The notes under the pieces were generated by a model, which had not been told where the DNA came from, did no database searches, and worked only from the letters and a program-made list of their open reading frames with translations. A stretch of 64,000 nucleotides of DNA, from positions 4,142,200 to 4,206,199 of the forward strand of contig NZ_CP091740.1 in NCBI RefSeq assembly GCF_022014595.1, read 5' to 3'. Made by a program: the position numbers and the translations under genes. Positions 25,036 to 34,556 of this stretch are shown piece after piece. Origin of the DNA: Solitalea lacus. GTDB taxonomy: Bacteria; Bacteroidota; Bacteroidia; Sphingobacteriales; Sphingobacteriaceae. How positions within the stretch are numbered: the stretch's first letter is position 1; each line of letters opens with the position of its first letter.

Positions 25036-27090
25036 TTACTGGCTAATCTTTTTTAATACAATTTGCTCAGAAAACTTATTTAAAATTGCTGAATAAAAGG
25101 ACTTTAACCCTTCATATTCGTCGGCTATGAACATTTTTTTATTAAAACTGAGAGTTGAGCGAATCTGAATTTTATTTTCAACCTGCCCAACTATGTATGT
25201 AAACTTAGCTCCGCCTTCTGATAAGTTCAAAAGTGCCGACTTAGGTAATTCTTCCACCGCATAGCCTTGGGGAACTTCAATAGTTACCAAATTGGTCTCA
25301 TCACTCAAGGTCGGATAGCTTACCGGGAATTTACGTTCCTTAGCTTTAAACTTGCTTACCTTATTTCCTGAAAATAAAATTGGACTGATGTACAAAATAT
25401 TAGCAGAAGGCTCCCCATCAGATTCAAATGACAAATGGCCAACGAATGTTGTATCAACCTGTTTTACATTTTCGAAACTATGCTTTGTTATAGTTACCCC
25501 ATTTGTTTTAAAAGCATTTTTCACAAATTCGTCTTCAGATGTTGCAGCAGTTAGTGCTGTTCTTAAATTAGCCGCTGCATAGTCCTTAGCATAAATTACT
25601 ATAGTTCCAGTAAGTTTACCATCTTTAACCCCAAAGTTTATGTTTGTCGACTTTCTTGCCCGTACTTGATCGTTTTCTAAATCAACCCATCTTCCTACAC
25701 CCTTTTCGTCAATTAATCGCCCACGTCCGTTTAGGCAATATTCCGGAAGAAGGTAAGCGGGACGGTTAGCATCAGTCGCATCTAATAAAATATCAATTGT
25801 ATCTACCTCAACAGCAGCTATCACATTATTAAAATTATTAATCATTGGATAGTACTCATTCACTCGACCATGCCTTCGGGTGCTTAACAAAACAGGGTTG
25901 GCTTTTAAACCTGCTTCACGCAGCATACCAACCAGCAACAGATTAATATCAGCAGAGCTACCATTTTTTTTCTCAAATACTGTTCTTGGAGTTTGAGATG
26001 CCCACATGTTTACATCGCCATTCCATTTTACATTTCTCTTTAAAAAGTTAGCAATAGCAATTGAACGGGTTGTCGGATCAGCATTTTGATCCGCAATCTG
26101 TTTGATTTGATCTTTTAAAAAGCCTGTACGGTTAATTGAACTAGCAAAGCCGTCGGTTTTGTAAATAGCTTCCGTTACCTTTTCCCAGGTATTCAATACT
26201 TCTCTATAGTTTGATTCTGGATATTTGGTACCCTGAAGCTGAAATTTAATTTTTGAAACATAATCCTCGCGTGTAGTGATAAATTCATCATCTCCAAATG
26301 CTGGTACATCTTTCATCACCCAGCGATAATCAGTAGCTCTTGCCTGAATAGTTTCAGATCCTCCAGAAGTTCTGCCTCCTCCTAATCCTGGGCTAATTGA
26401 AGAAGACCATCTGATAGTAAATTGATCACCGGCCTCCTTTTTCTCATTGATGAAGAAAGAGTTATATCCCTGACTTTCTAACTTATAATAAAAATACTCT
26501 GGAATTCTAGCATTATATTCACTCCACAAAACCGGGTATTTACTCTGAAACTCCCACTCTTTGAAAAACAAAACATAGTTTGAGCGTATTGAATAAGCAA
26601 ACTCAATAACAGCACCTTCCTTTACATTAGGCAGTGTAAATTTTCGTTGCTTATAGCTGTCAGTTATCTGTTCATCGAAGATACCTTTGCTATCAAGCTT
26701 ATATTCCGCAATTTTTCCATTCTCCAATAAATAAGTAACACCTTTAAGCTGGGAAATCTTTTCCTTCGTATTGAGACCATCATAATAAGGGATAACCACA
26801 GTTGCTGCATCAAAGGCTCCTTTATTAAAAATTTTAATCCGGCAATGACGTTCGTGAACAATTTCAAAATCATCTTGTCCAAATTCAAAATGTGTATTGC
26901 CTATATCTGACAATACAACGGCATTAGCACTTGAGTCAGGAGTGTAAACTGGCATTGTCATTTCTTCCATGCTCACTTTCCCATACTTGACAGGAGCTTT
27001 CTGAGCATATGAGACGAATGACATTAACAATAAAAGGTATAAAAAGTATGCACTTTTTATAAATGGTTTGGTTAAGTAAAGATTTGGCAT
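25036..27090 (-). CDS. DUF3857 / transglutaminase-like protein with replaced catalytic residues
   Basis: The 684-aa protein has the same architecture as its downstream neighbour. Aligned by eye over NGSSADINLLL and MLREAG, the catalytic Cys is Ser379, and the catalytic His is Asn422 (FNNVIA). It has a signal peptide ending near SYAQ. It is the upstream member of a tightly coupled gene pair (the stop and next start are two bases apart). The loss suggests a structural or binding role instead of catalysis. The alignment is manual, so the exact residue pairing should be confirmed. Confidence 0.85.
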   Translation of the reverse strand: MPNLYLTKPFIKSAYFLYLLLLMSFVSYAQKAPVKYGKVSMEEMTMPVYTPDSSANAVVLSDIGNTHFEFGQDDFEIVHERHCRIKIFNKGAFDAATVVIPYYDGLNTKEKISQLKGVTYLLENGKIAEYKLDSKGIFDEQITDSYKQRKFTLPNVKEGAVIEFAYSIRSNYVLFFKEWEFQSKYPVLWSEYNARIPEYFYYKLESQGYNSFFINEKKEAGDQFTIRWSSSISPGLGGGRTSGGSETIQARATDYRWVMKDVPAFGDDEFITTREDYVSKIKFQLQGTKYPESNYREVLNTWEKVTEAIYKTDGFASSINRTGFLKDQIKQIADQNADPTTRSIAIANFLKRNVKWNGDVNMWASQTPRTVFEKKNGSSADINLLLVGMLREAGLKANPVLLSTRRHGRVNEYYPMINNFNNVIAAVEVDTIDILLDATDANRPAYLLPEYCLNGRGRLIDEKGVGRWVDLENDQVRARKSTNINFGVKDGKLTGTIVIYAKDYAAANLRTALTAATSEDEFVKNAFKTNGVTITKHSFENVKQVDTTFVGHLSFESDGEPSANILYISPILFSGNKVSKFKAKERKFPVSYPTLSDETNLVTIEVPQGYAVEELPKSALLNLSEGGAKFTYIVGQVENKIQIRSTLSFNKKMFIADEYEGLKSFYSAILNKFSEQIVLKKISQ

Positions 27091-27286
27091 TTGTGTTTAT
27101 GTTTTTGTTTAATCAATAATAACGTTTAGTGAGATAACTCGTAACGGGCCTAATGTAGGAAATTATGTTTTATACAACGTGAGTAAAAACACCTATAAAC
27201 TCAGCAGTTATTTATAACATTTATTCATAAAACAATATAATGGCGGTAGATGAGAAAGCAGCTTCTCGTGGGAATATTGGTAAATG

Positions 27287-27312
27287 CAAAAACCGGCAAA
27301 TGCCGGTTTTTG
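27287..27312. terminator. Hairpin terminator after the response regulator
   Basis: CAAAAACCGGCA (27287-27298) pairs with TGCCGGTTTTTG (27301-27312). It adjoins the stop codon of the response regulator (27313) and has A- and T-rich arms, so it can end transcription on the minus strand. Confidence 0.8.
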
Positions 27313-28008
27313 TTAATCTATATTGAATTTATATCCTATTCCTCTTACTGTTTGTAACAGCTGTGGATTTTCAGGATTATCTTCAATTTTCTTCCTCAAG
27401 CGAACAATATGCATGTCTAAAGTTCGGGTATTTACATCCGAATTATATCCCCAAACTACCTGCATCAGTTCATCTCTGTTAATTACCTTATTTGGGTTTT
27501 TAAGAAAATAAAGCAGGATTCGGTTTTCCAAAATAGTCAGCTCAATTTTCTTACCATCAGTAGTAATTAGAGAGTGGATACTTGGGTGATGCTCCATGTT
27601 ATGGAATTTGTGAATTTCCGATTTATCCTGAGTAAGCATAAACTTCACTTTATTTTCCAACAGAGCTACCAAAACATCCATATTAAATGGTTTGGTAATG
27701 TAGTCTGAAACCCCAAAGTTATATGCATCAATTTTGTCCACATCTTGCGCTTTAGCTGTCATCATGATAATAAGATTCTCAAAATTTTGCTGACGCAATG
27801 AAGAACAAACCGCTGAGCCTTGCTTTCCTGGCAACATCCAGTCGAGCAATACTACTTCGGGTTCTTCCTTTAAAACTAAAACTTCGCCATCGGGACCGTT
27901 GGCGGCTTCAAAAACAGTATATCCCTCTTTCTCCAATCGGCTGGCAACCAAAAAGCGGAGATTTTCATCATCTTCTATAACTGCAATCTTGATTCTCTTC
28001 CTTTCCAT
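27313..28008 (-). CDS. OmpR-family response regulator
   Basis: The 231-aa protein has a receiver domain with acidic pocket Glu12, Asp13, Asp14, phospho-acceptor Asp56 (VVLLDWMLPG) and Lys107 (DYITKPFN), then a winged-helix DNA-binding domain ending in VRGIGYKF. It should be phosphorylated by the kinase encoded 14 bases upstream and regulate transcription. Target genes cannot be told from the sequence. It is the last gene of a three-gene operon headed by the S9-like lipoprotein. Confidence 0.95.
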   Translation of the reverse strand: MERKRIKIAVIEDDENLRFLVASRLEKEGYTVFEAANGPDGEVLVLKEEPEVVLLDWMLPGKQGSAVCSSLRQQNFENLIIMMTAKAQDVDKIDAYNFGVSDYITKPFNMDVLVALLENKVKFMLTQDKSEIHKFHNMEHHPSIHSLITTDGKKIELTILENRILLYFLKNPNKVINRDELMQVVWGYNSDVNTRTLDMHIVRLRKKIEDNPENPQLLQTVRGIGYKFNID

Positions 28009-28022
28009 AGAGTCATCAGTTT

Positions 28023-29717
28023 TTATCGTGAATTAATCTTTCTTAAAGGTAAAATAATTTTAAATTCTGAACCCTGTCCAAGTTTACTTTTTACGCTAAT
28101 ATCACCATTCATGAAATTGACAATCTCTTTGCAGAATGCCAATCCAATACCAACACTGCCATGACGATTAAACTCGTTCTCAACTTTATAAAACTTCTTA
28201 AAAATATTTTCGAGTTCTCCTTTTTCAATGCCTATGCCCTGATCAACAAATTTAAAAACCACAGCTTTGCGCTGTCTTTTCACATTGATATTCAAATATT
28301 TATTTCCAGGAGCCGAATATTTATAGGCATTATCCATCATATTGGTAAATACACTATTGAGCAATACGGCGTCCGTTTCAAATTGTGCAATATCTTCAAT
28401 TTGGTATTCAACGTTAAAATCAGGGTACTTTATATGATAGGCATCTACCAGATTCTGACAAAACACCTCCAGATTTATATTAGTAAATTTCAGCTTTATC
28501 GATTTGTTCTCTAACTGAGTAAACGACAAAAGCTTGGTCATCAAATCGTTTAGCTTATCTGCTTCTTCATTTAATATTCGGCCATAATTTAAACGTTCAC
28601 GATCCGTAAGTCCATCACTGCTCCTAATATTATCCCCAGCTATCTTAATAACACTAACCGGCGTTTTAAATTCATGGGTTAAGTTATTTATAAAATCATA
28701 TTGAAGTTTAAATAACTTTTGGTTAATGTTCAAATTTCGGAAAATTAAATATGCAATAAACAATACCAATAGATACACTACAATAAATCCAATTGCTAAT
28801 GGGGTAAAAATGCGGTAAATCTCTTTATTTAAATGCTCTTTGGTTGAAATGAAATAAAGCTGGTAGTCGGAGAATGCGCCTGGAAGTGATATACCCGTTG
28901 TGTAAAAATGCTTCGTATCTGTACTCAATGAATCAAACATAAACGACTTAATGAGTATGTTTTGATACAATTGCGGATTTACATTTTCAATTTTAAGTTT
29001 CGTTGGATCAAGGTGAAACACAACAAGATCTTGTTCATAAGTTGGCGATGGCGGTTGCGAACCTGGCTTAAAAAAATCTTTGTAAACACTTAATTCCTGC
29101 CTGCGAGGAACATTTAGAAAACTGACCTTGCTATCGTTTATTGTATAAAAATTATTAAAGATCTGACTGTTATCAGGAATTCGATTGGTATCAACCTGCT
29201 CCACATATGAAATAAATTTCAACATGGCACTACTAAAATCAGTCTCCACAGAAGGGGGATAGTTATAAACCTCTTTTTTGCGGCTATATAGTAACTCAGG
29301 CTGACTATTACGCTGATACTTATGAATTGATTTAAACTCTGCCGAAAAATGATCCTTTGTTAATCCGGTAGTAATTTTATGATTACTAATTTCCAGATCA
29401 TAAAACACAAGTGAACTTATAAACGGGTAGTTGGCAAACAGGTTCTTTGAGATTTTGCCAACTGATTCTGATTCGAGAAAGCCCTGATACAATGAAAACT
29501 TTGGAACTTCATTATTAAGAAGTTCATTATAGGGTTCAATAGATTTATCAAGCACTTTGGCCTTATCACTATCAAATTGACCTTCAACAAATTTTTGCGT
29601 GAATTTATATGCTAAAAATAGAGCCAGTACAAATGACAGTGAGATTAGTATGAAGAAACTGGTAATTAAAACCAGGTTTTGGCGGTATTTACTTCTTTGT
29701 TGAGACTTACTTTCCAA
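28023..29717 (-). CDS. Membrane sensor histidine kinase
   Basis: The 564-aa kinase has TM1 (about 14-37), a large periplasmic sensor region of about 260 residues, TM2 (TPLAIGFIVVYLLVLFIAYL), a HisKA domain with the phospho-His in NNLTHEFKTPVSV, and an HATPase_c domain with NAYKYS, DQGIGI and VGIGLAF. No HAMP domain is evident. The start codon is TTG, since no nearby ATG precedes TM1. It is in an operon with the response regulator (14-base gap) and the S9-like lipoprotein (13-base gap). The sensor domain does not resemble a named family to me. Confidence 0.95.
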   Translation of the reverse strand: MESKSQQRSKYRQNLVLITSFFILISLSFVLALFLAYKFTQKFVEGQFDSDKAKVLDKSIEPYNELLNNEVPKFSLYQGFLESESVGKISKNLFANYPFISSLVFYDLEISNHKITTGLTKDHFSAEFKSIHKYQRNSQPELLYSRKKEVYNYPPSVETDFSSAMLKFISYVEQVDTNRIPDNSQIFNNFYTINDSKVSFLNVPRRQELSVYKDFFKPGSQPPSPTYEQDLVVFHLDPTKLKIENVNPQLYQNILIKSFMFDSLSTDTKHFYTTGISLPGAFSDYQLYFISTKEHLNKEIYRIFTPLAIGFIVVYLLVLFIAYLIFRNLNINQKLFKLQYDFINNLTHEFKTPVSVIKIAGDNIRSSDGLTDRERLNYGRILNEEADKLNDLMTKLLSFTQLENKSIKLKFTNINLEVFCQNLVDAYHIKYPDFNVEYQIEDIAQFETDAVLLNSVFTNMMDNAYKYSAPGNKYLNINVKRQRKAVVFKFVDQGIGIEKGELENIFKKFYKVENEFNRHGSVGIGLAFCKEIVNFMNGDISVKSKLGQGSEFKIILPLRKINSR

Positions 29718-29730
29718 AACTGAGAATAAG

Positions 29731-31617
29731 TTATTTCTTTAAATTTTCGTTAAAAAATTCTTCCATCGCTTTATAAAACTCCAGCCTGTTTTCCTGCTTC
29801 AAAAAGTAAGTACCTTCATTTTGCTTTAAAATGTAGCTAACATCAACACCTCTTTTTTGCAAATTTTTAACCAATTGACTGGTTTCTTGTGTGTTTACAC
29901 GTGGATCTTTAGCTCCTTGGGCAATTAGAAAAGGTACTTCTATATCTTCGGCATGAAAAATCGGAGAAGTTTCACGTAAAATATCTGCTTCGGTTTCCGG
30001 ATTTCCTACTTGCGCATAATACATGCCTTGCATTGACTTATAGTAAGGAGGAATATCTTTTAAATACGTAAACAGGTTTATAATCCCGCAGTATGAAACC
30101 CCACACCTGTACAAATCAGGATTTTGAATGCAACCCACCAACGCACTGTAGCCGCCAAATCCATTGCCGAAAATCGCTATCCGAGAAGTATCAGCAATAC
30201 CCTCTTTAATCAACCATTTGGCCCCATCCGTGATATCATTTTGTATTTTACCACCCCATTCTTTAAACGAGGCCTGATAAAAAGATTTTCCATAGCCTAA
30301 CGACCCTCTGTAGTTCATTTGCAAAACTGCATAACCCCTGTTAGCCAGAAACTGAACTTCTGCATTGTAGCCCCATTTATTGCGGGCCCAAGGTGTGGCT
30401 CCACCATGAGGCATAATGATTACCGGCAAATTCGTAGAAGCTTTCCCCTTTGGCAAAGTTAAATATCCGTGTATCGTTAAACCATCTCGAGTTTGATACT
30501 GAATAGGTTTCATCTCGGCCATCTCAGTTTCCTTAATCCATGGCGCAATATCACTTAACTTGCTTAATTTATCAGAGTTATTTTCATACAGGTAATATGT
30601 TCCCGGATTTTTATCACTGTATGTTCTGATCAAGAACTTTTCTTCGTTTTGATCCACGCCAGTAATCCAAAGATCTTTACCCGGAAGTTTTTTTGCTATT
30701 TTATCATAAAAGCATGCATAAGGCTCATCAATGAAATGTACTTCATACTTCCAGGTAGTAAAGCCAACCCACACAATTTTTTTCAGAATTTTGGAAAGTC
30801 CGATCTCATTCACGTCCACATCTTTGTTCTCGTAAATAGTCCTGACTTCGTTGCCGCTTTCAAGATCGAGCTCAACTAAGGCCGTTTTATCTCTACCTAT
30901 GTTTGATAAAGCATAAATATGTTTATTATTATCAAAGGTAAATGCTTGTGGATCCAAACTTTCGGTAAAGCCCACTTCCTTTACCACCTTAAATGGCTTA
31001 TCCTCGGCTGTCCGGTAAAGCAAGCGCTCTGACACTCCATCGGTTTCAATGGCAACCAACAGTTTCCCATTGTGATCAGCCATCCAATTGTTAATGTTTC
31101 CCGGATTTTCCGCAATAATTTTCAGCTCACCGGTTTCAAGGTTCATTCGGTATGCATCAAACTTCTTTTCATCGCGCTTATTCATCAGTAACAAAATGTT
31201 TCCATCTTGCATAACATCGATAAGACGTACGGTTACTTCTGAATACGGGGTAATATCCCTATTTCCTATTCCATCTTTACCCACGGCAAAAAGATGATAG
31301 CGCTCATCACCGTTATTATCTTTTAAATAAATAAGCTGATTGTTACCTCCCCACCAATATTTTGTAATAGAGTTTTCACTTTCTGAAGTTACTTGCGTAA
31401 TTTCGCTTGTATGTAATTTCTGAACAAATAAATTAAGGCGGTTATTATAAGGTTGAAGAAAGGCTACATAATTACCATCAGGAGATAACCTAAAGAAAGT
31501 GCGTTCGGGGTTTCTGAAAAAATCGGCAATAGGTATTTCGCGTACGGTTGTTTTTTTATCACACGCACACAACGTCATCACAAATAAAAACAAAACGCTT
31601 CTCAAAAATACCTTCAT
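29731..31617 (-). CDS. S9 prolyl-oligopeptidase-like lipoprotein, catalytic Ser and His missing
   Basis: The 628-aa protein has a lipoprotein-type signal (LCAC, Cys19), a beta-propeller (about 40-360) and an alpha/beta hydrolase domain like S9 peptidases. In place of the nucleophile motif GxSxGG it has GNGFGG (Gly486 at the Ser position), and the final NEGH motif reads NEGT (Thr603). Asp571 (AKDPRVN) is kept. Both changes are seen in the DNA codons, with no frameshift. It is first in an operon with a histidine kinase and response regulator, so it may bind peptides and signal rather than cut them. Confidence 0.87.
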   Translation of the reverse strand: MKVFLRSVLFLFVMTLCACDKKTTVREIPIADFFRNPERTFFRLSPDGNYVAFLQPYNNRLNLFVQKLHTSEITQVTSESENSITKYWWGGNNQLIYLKDNNGDERYHLFAVGKDGIGNRDITPYSEVTVRLIDVMQDGNILLLMNKRDEKKFDAYRMNLETGELKIIAENPGNINNWMADHNGKLLVAIETDGVSERLLYRTAEDKPFKVVKEVGFTESLDPQAFTFDNNKHIYALSNIGRDKTALVELDLESGNEVRTIYENKDVDVNEIGLSKILKKIVWVGFTTWKYEVHFIDEPYACFYDKIAKKLPGKDLWITGVDQNEEKFLIRTYSDKNPGTYYLYENNSDKLSKLSDIAPWIKETEMAEMKPIQYQTRDGLTIHGYLTLPKGKASTNLPVIIMPHGGATPWARNKWGYNAEVQFLANRGYAVLQMNYRGSLGYGKSFYQASFKEWGGKIQNDITDGAKWLIKEGIADTSRIAIFGNGFGGYSALVGCIQNPDLYRCGVSYCGIINLFTYLKDIPPYYKSMQGMYYAQVGNPETEADILRETSPIFHAEDIEVPFLIAQGAKDPRVNTQETSQLVKNLQKRGVDVSYILKQNEGTYFLKQENRLEFYKAMEEFFNENLKK

Positions 31618-31800
31618 AAAGTCAATATCCCCTTTTGGTTATTCTTTTGTTAAATCGTGTTAAAAATAGTTAAAATAGAATGCCTTAAACGGGGCTGTAA
31701 CAACAATTTTACCCCTCAAAAACAACATTATTACGCCGTTTTAATGCTTGTAACAAGGAAACGACATAAACTCGCATAATCATTTAAATTCATTCTAACC

Positions 31801-32700
31801 TTGATAACAGTAGAAGAAGTTTTATTCTCCATTAATCAGCAATTTGCCCCTTCAAAGCGAATTGTTAGAGTTGATCTGGCTGATTCATTAAATATGTTTT
31901 TAGCTGAAGATTTATTGCTGCCTGAAAAACAAAGTGCTTACAATCACAGTAATTATGCCACGTATGAAACAACATTGAAGCGGGGCACTTTATTAAGAGC
32001 CTACGAACTCGGCATCTTACATAAACTAGACATTGATCAGGTAAATGTGTACAAAGCAATTGAAACTTGTATACAACCAGTGTACACACACTTATACCCC
32101 ATAAAACCTATTATTTCGCCAATTATTAAAAGCTTAATTAAAGATTTTAATGGAGTAAACACTGCAATGGAGCCAATGCTCATAATGGAAAGTCCTGATG
32201 TTGACCTTCAGATTAAATCATTAATTGATCGATATGACATACTTATGATTACCGGTTATGACCACCATCAACTGGTTCCTAAATTTGAGCAGTTTGGTAT
32301 TAACTTCACCATTAACAAAATACAACAAACACCCGGAGAGAAAACCATAATAGGTTTTGATGAGCACAAAGTAGTGCTGTTTTTGCCTGAGGAACAGACC
32401 GGAGCTTTAGTTTGTGCTGAAATTTACGGAAGGGCCGCAATTTTAAAAGCATTAGGAAAATCATTTCAACCCATAAAAGCAACTTCGGCGAGCCATTATG
32501 AAAACACAACATCCTATACACATTTTTCTATAGGCCGTTATTCTATATTCGACAAAGACGTAATTGTTAATTTTCAGCAAAAAGTAGGTGAAATAATACT
32601 TACTGATTTTGCCAGTGCGAACTGCTACGTGCGAATATTACCTAACTCAACTATTGTTAAAGGTTCCCAAGTAGAAATTATTCCTTTTATAGGTAATTAA
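31801..32700 (+). CDS. Degenerate MoeA-like (molybdopterin molybdotransferase) protein
   Basis: The 299-aa protein follows MoeA along its length: MITVEEVLFSIN at the start, LAEDLLLP, a Rossmann-like part ending YDILMITGYD, and VVLFLPEEQTGALVCAEIYG near the C-terminus. Key MoeA motifs are changed: DNSAMDGYA is absent, SGG reads TGY, KPGKP reads TPGEK and LPGNP reads LPEEQ. It is about 100 residues shorter than MoeA. The start codon is TTG, supported by the match of MITVEE to MoeA starts. No other molybdenum cofactor genes are nearby. Probably not a normal MoeA enzyme. Confidence 0.7.
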   Translation: MITVEEVLFSINQQFAPSKRIVRVDLADSLNMFLAEDLLLPEKQSAYNHSNYATYETTLKRGTLLRAYELGILHKLDIDQVNVYKAIETCIQPVYTHLYPIKPIISPIIKSLIKDFNGVNTAMEPMLIMESPDVDLQIKSLIDRYDILMITGYDHHQLVPKFEQFGINFTINKIQQTPGEKTIIGFDEHKVVLFLPEEQTGALVCAEIYGRAAILKALGKSFQPIKATSASHYENTTSYTHFSIGRYSIFDKDVIVNFQQKVGEIILTDFASANCYVRILPNSTIVKGSQVEIIPFIGN

Positions 32701-32750
32701 TTTTTTTTCATTTACATGTAATAACAAGATTGTTTAATATTTTTACAGAT

Positions 32751-34556
32751 ATGCGTCAACTTGTTATTTATTTCTTATTTCTGCTCATCCCAATAGCTTC
32801 GATTGCTCAAAAAAGTACAGACGAAGCATTGGCGATGGATTTTTTCCGTAATGGAGAATTTCAAAAAGCAGCAGATTTATATGAAGAAATTTATAATAAA
32901 ACAGGTTCAGAGCCCAGCTTCAACTCTTTAATTAGCTGTCTTTTAAAACTTAAACAATTTGATAAAGCTGAAAAAAGCGCCCACAAACAGGTAAAACGCA
33001 ACCCAGGAGTATTACGCTACCAGGTTGACTTAGGCACCATATATAAACAAAGTGGAAACTCTGCTAAAGCTAAAGAACAGTTTAACAAAGTTATTAATGA
33101 GATCAATGCCGATATGTTTACCATTACTGATATCGGGCAGAAATTTTATTCTTTAGCAGAATTCGACTATGCAATTGCCACCTTTAAAAAAGGCCGGCAA
33201 GTAATGGGAAATGAAACGCTGTTTACTTATGACCTAACCCGCCTATACAATCTAAAGCAGGACAAGGCTGCTGTAATTGAAGAAGCCTTAACTCAAATTG
33301 CAGGCAACCCAACTTTCATTAGTCAATCAAAAAGCATCTTATTAAGTTCATTGCAAGAAGAAAAGGACTTTGACGAATTAAAATCCGTTCTTCAAAAGAA
33401 AATAAACAAAGACAGCAAAAATCCTGAATTAGCGGAGCTAATGATTTGGCTCCTCTTACAACGAAATGATTTTCAAACAGCACTTGATAAAGCCATTGCT
33501 TATAACAAAAACTTCAATGAAGATGGCGAGCGGTTGTTAACCGTAGGCAATGCTGCTGCTCATGCCGAAAAATATGAAATAGCGACACGTGCCTTCGCTG
33601 CTATTGCCTCGGCAACACCAAGGAGCCCATTGTATGAAGAGGCTAAACTGGCTTTAATCAGTGCCAAAAATAAAAAAATCACGAGCGGTAATTATACACA
33701 AGAGGACCTGATTTCACTAGAGAATGATTACCAACAGGCAATTCTGGAGTTTGGAAAGAGCAATGAAACCTTATATATAATTAAGGAACTGGCTCAATTA
33801 AAAGCTTATTATTTAAACAAAATCAATGAAGCGATAAAGTTATTGGAAGAGGCTCTTAAAACGCCAAGAATCTCTACTTCTTTACAATCGGAGTTAAAGC
33901 TGGATTTAGGAGATACGTATATTTTAGCCGGTGATGTTTGGGAAGCAACTCTGCTATATGGCCAAGTTGACAAAGCTCTTCGTGACAATCCTTTAGGCCA
34001 AGAAGCTCGCTTTCGTAGCGCACGGCTCTCTTTTTGGAACGGCGATTTTGAATGGGCCAAAGCACAGCTTGATGTTCTCAAAGCTTCTACTTCCCAACTT
34101 TTTGCCAATGATGCCCTTAACTTATCATTGTTAATTGGTTCTAATATGGGGCCTGATAGTACCAACAAGCCTTTAAGAATATATGCTCAAGCAGATTTGG
34201 CACTCTTCAAAAATCAACTAACAAGTGCCAAAAACAAATTGGATAGTTTAAAGTCACTTTTCCCCGGACATCCCCTTGAAGATGATATTTTAATGGCTGA
34301 AGCAAAAATTTGTTTAAAAAAAGGTGAAATCCAGGCTGCCGAAAAGAAACTTAACGAAATCGCTGAACGTTTCAGTTATGACATTTGGGGCGATGATGCC
34401 CTTTTCATGCTTGCTGACTTAAATGAAAATCAATTAGGTAACAAAACCAAAGCCCAGGAGCTTTACGAAAAATTGTTGACCCAATATCCTGGTAGTTTAT
34501 ATGTTTTGGAAGCTCGTAAGCGATTCAGAACATTAAGAGGAGACGTCATAAACTAA
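32751..34556 (+). CDS. Secreted TPR-repeat protein
   Basis: The 601-aa protein has a signal peptide (MRQLVIYFLFLLIPIASIAQ) followed by TPR-like helix pairs along most of its length, e.g. AADLYEEIYNKTGSEPSFN and AEKKLNEIAERFSYDIWGDD. It is expected in the periplasm or on the outer membrane as a scaffold for protein complexes. I chose the ATG at 32751 instead of the TTG at 32730 because the signal peptide begins there. Its last 11 bases overlap the end of the convergent deacetylase gene. Partner and role are unknown. Confidence 0.8.
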   Translation: MRQLVIYFLFLLIPIASIAQKSTDEALAMDFFRNGEFQKAADLYEEIYNKTGSEPSFNSLISCLLKLKQFDKAEKSAHKQVKRNPGVLRYQVDLGTIYKQSGNSAKAKEQFNKVINEINADMFTITDIGQKFYSLAEFDYAIATFKKGRQVMGNETLFTYDLTRLYNLKQDKAAVIEEALTQIAGNPTFISQSKSILLSSLQEEKDFDELKSVLQKKINKDSKNPELAELMIWLLLQRNDFQTALDKAIAYNKNFNEDGERLLTVGNAAAHAEKYEIATRAFAAIASATPRSPLYEEAKLALISAKNKKITSGNYTQEDLISLENDYQQAILEFGKSNETLYIIKELAQLKAYYLNKINEAIKLLEEALKTPRISTSLQSELKLDLGDTYILAGDVWEATLLYGQVDKALRDNPLGQEARFRSARLSFWNGDFEWAKAQLDVLKASTSQLFANDALNLSLLIGSNMGPDSTNKPLRIYAQADLALFKNQLTSAKNKLDSLKSLFPGHPLEDDILMAEAKICLKKGEIQAAEKKLNEIAERFSYDIWGDDALFMLADLNENQLGNKTKAQELYEKLLTQYPGSLYVLEARKRFRTLRGDVIN

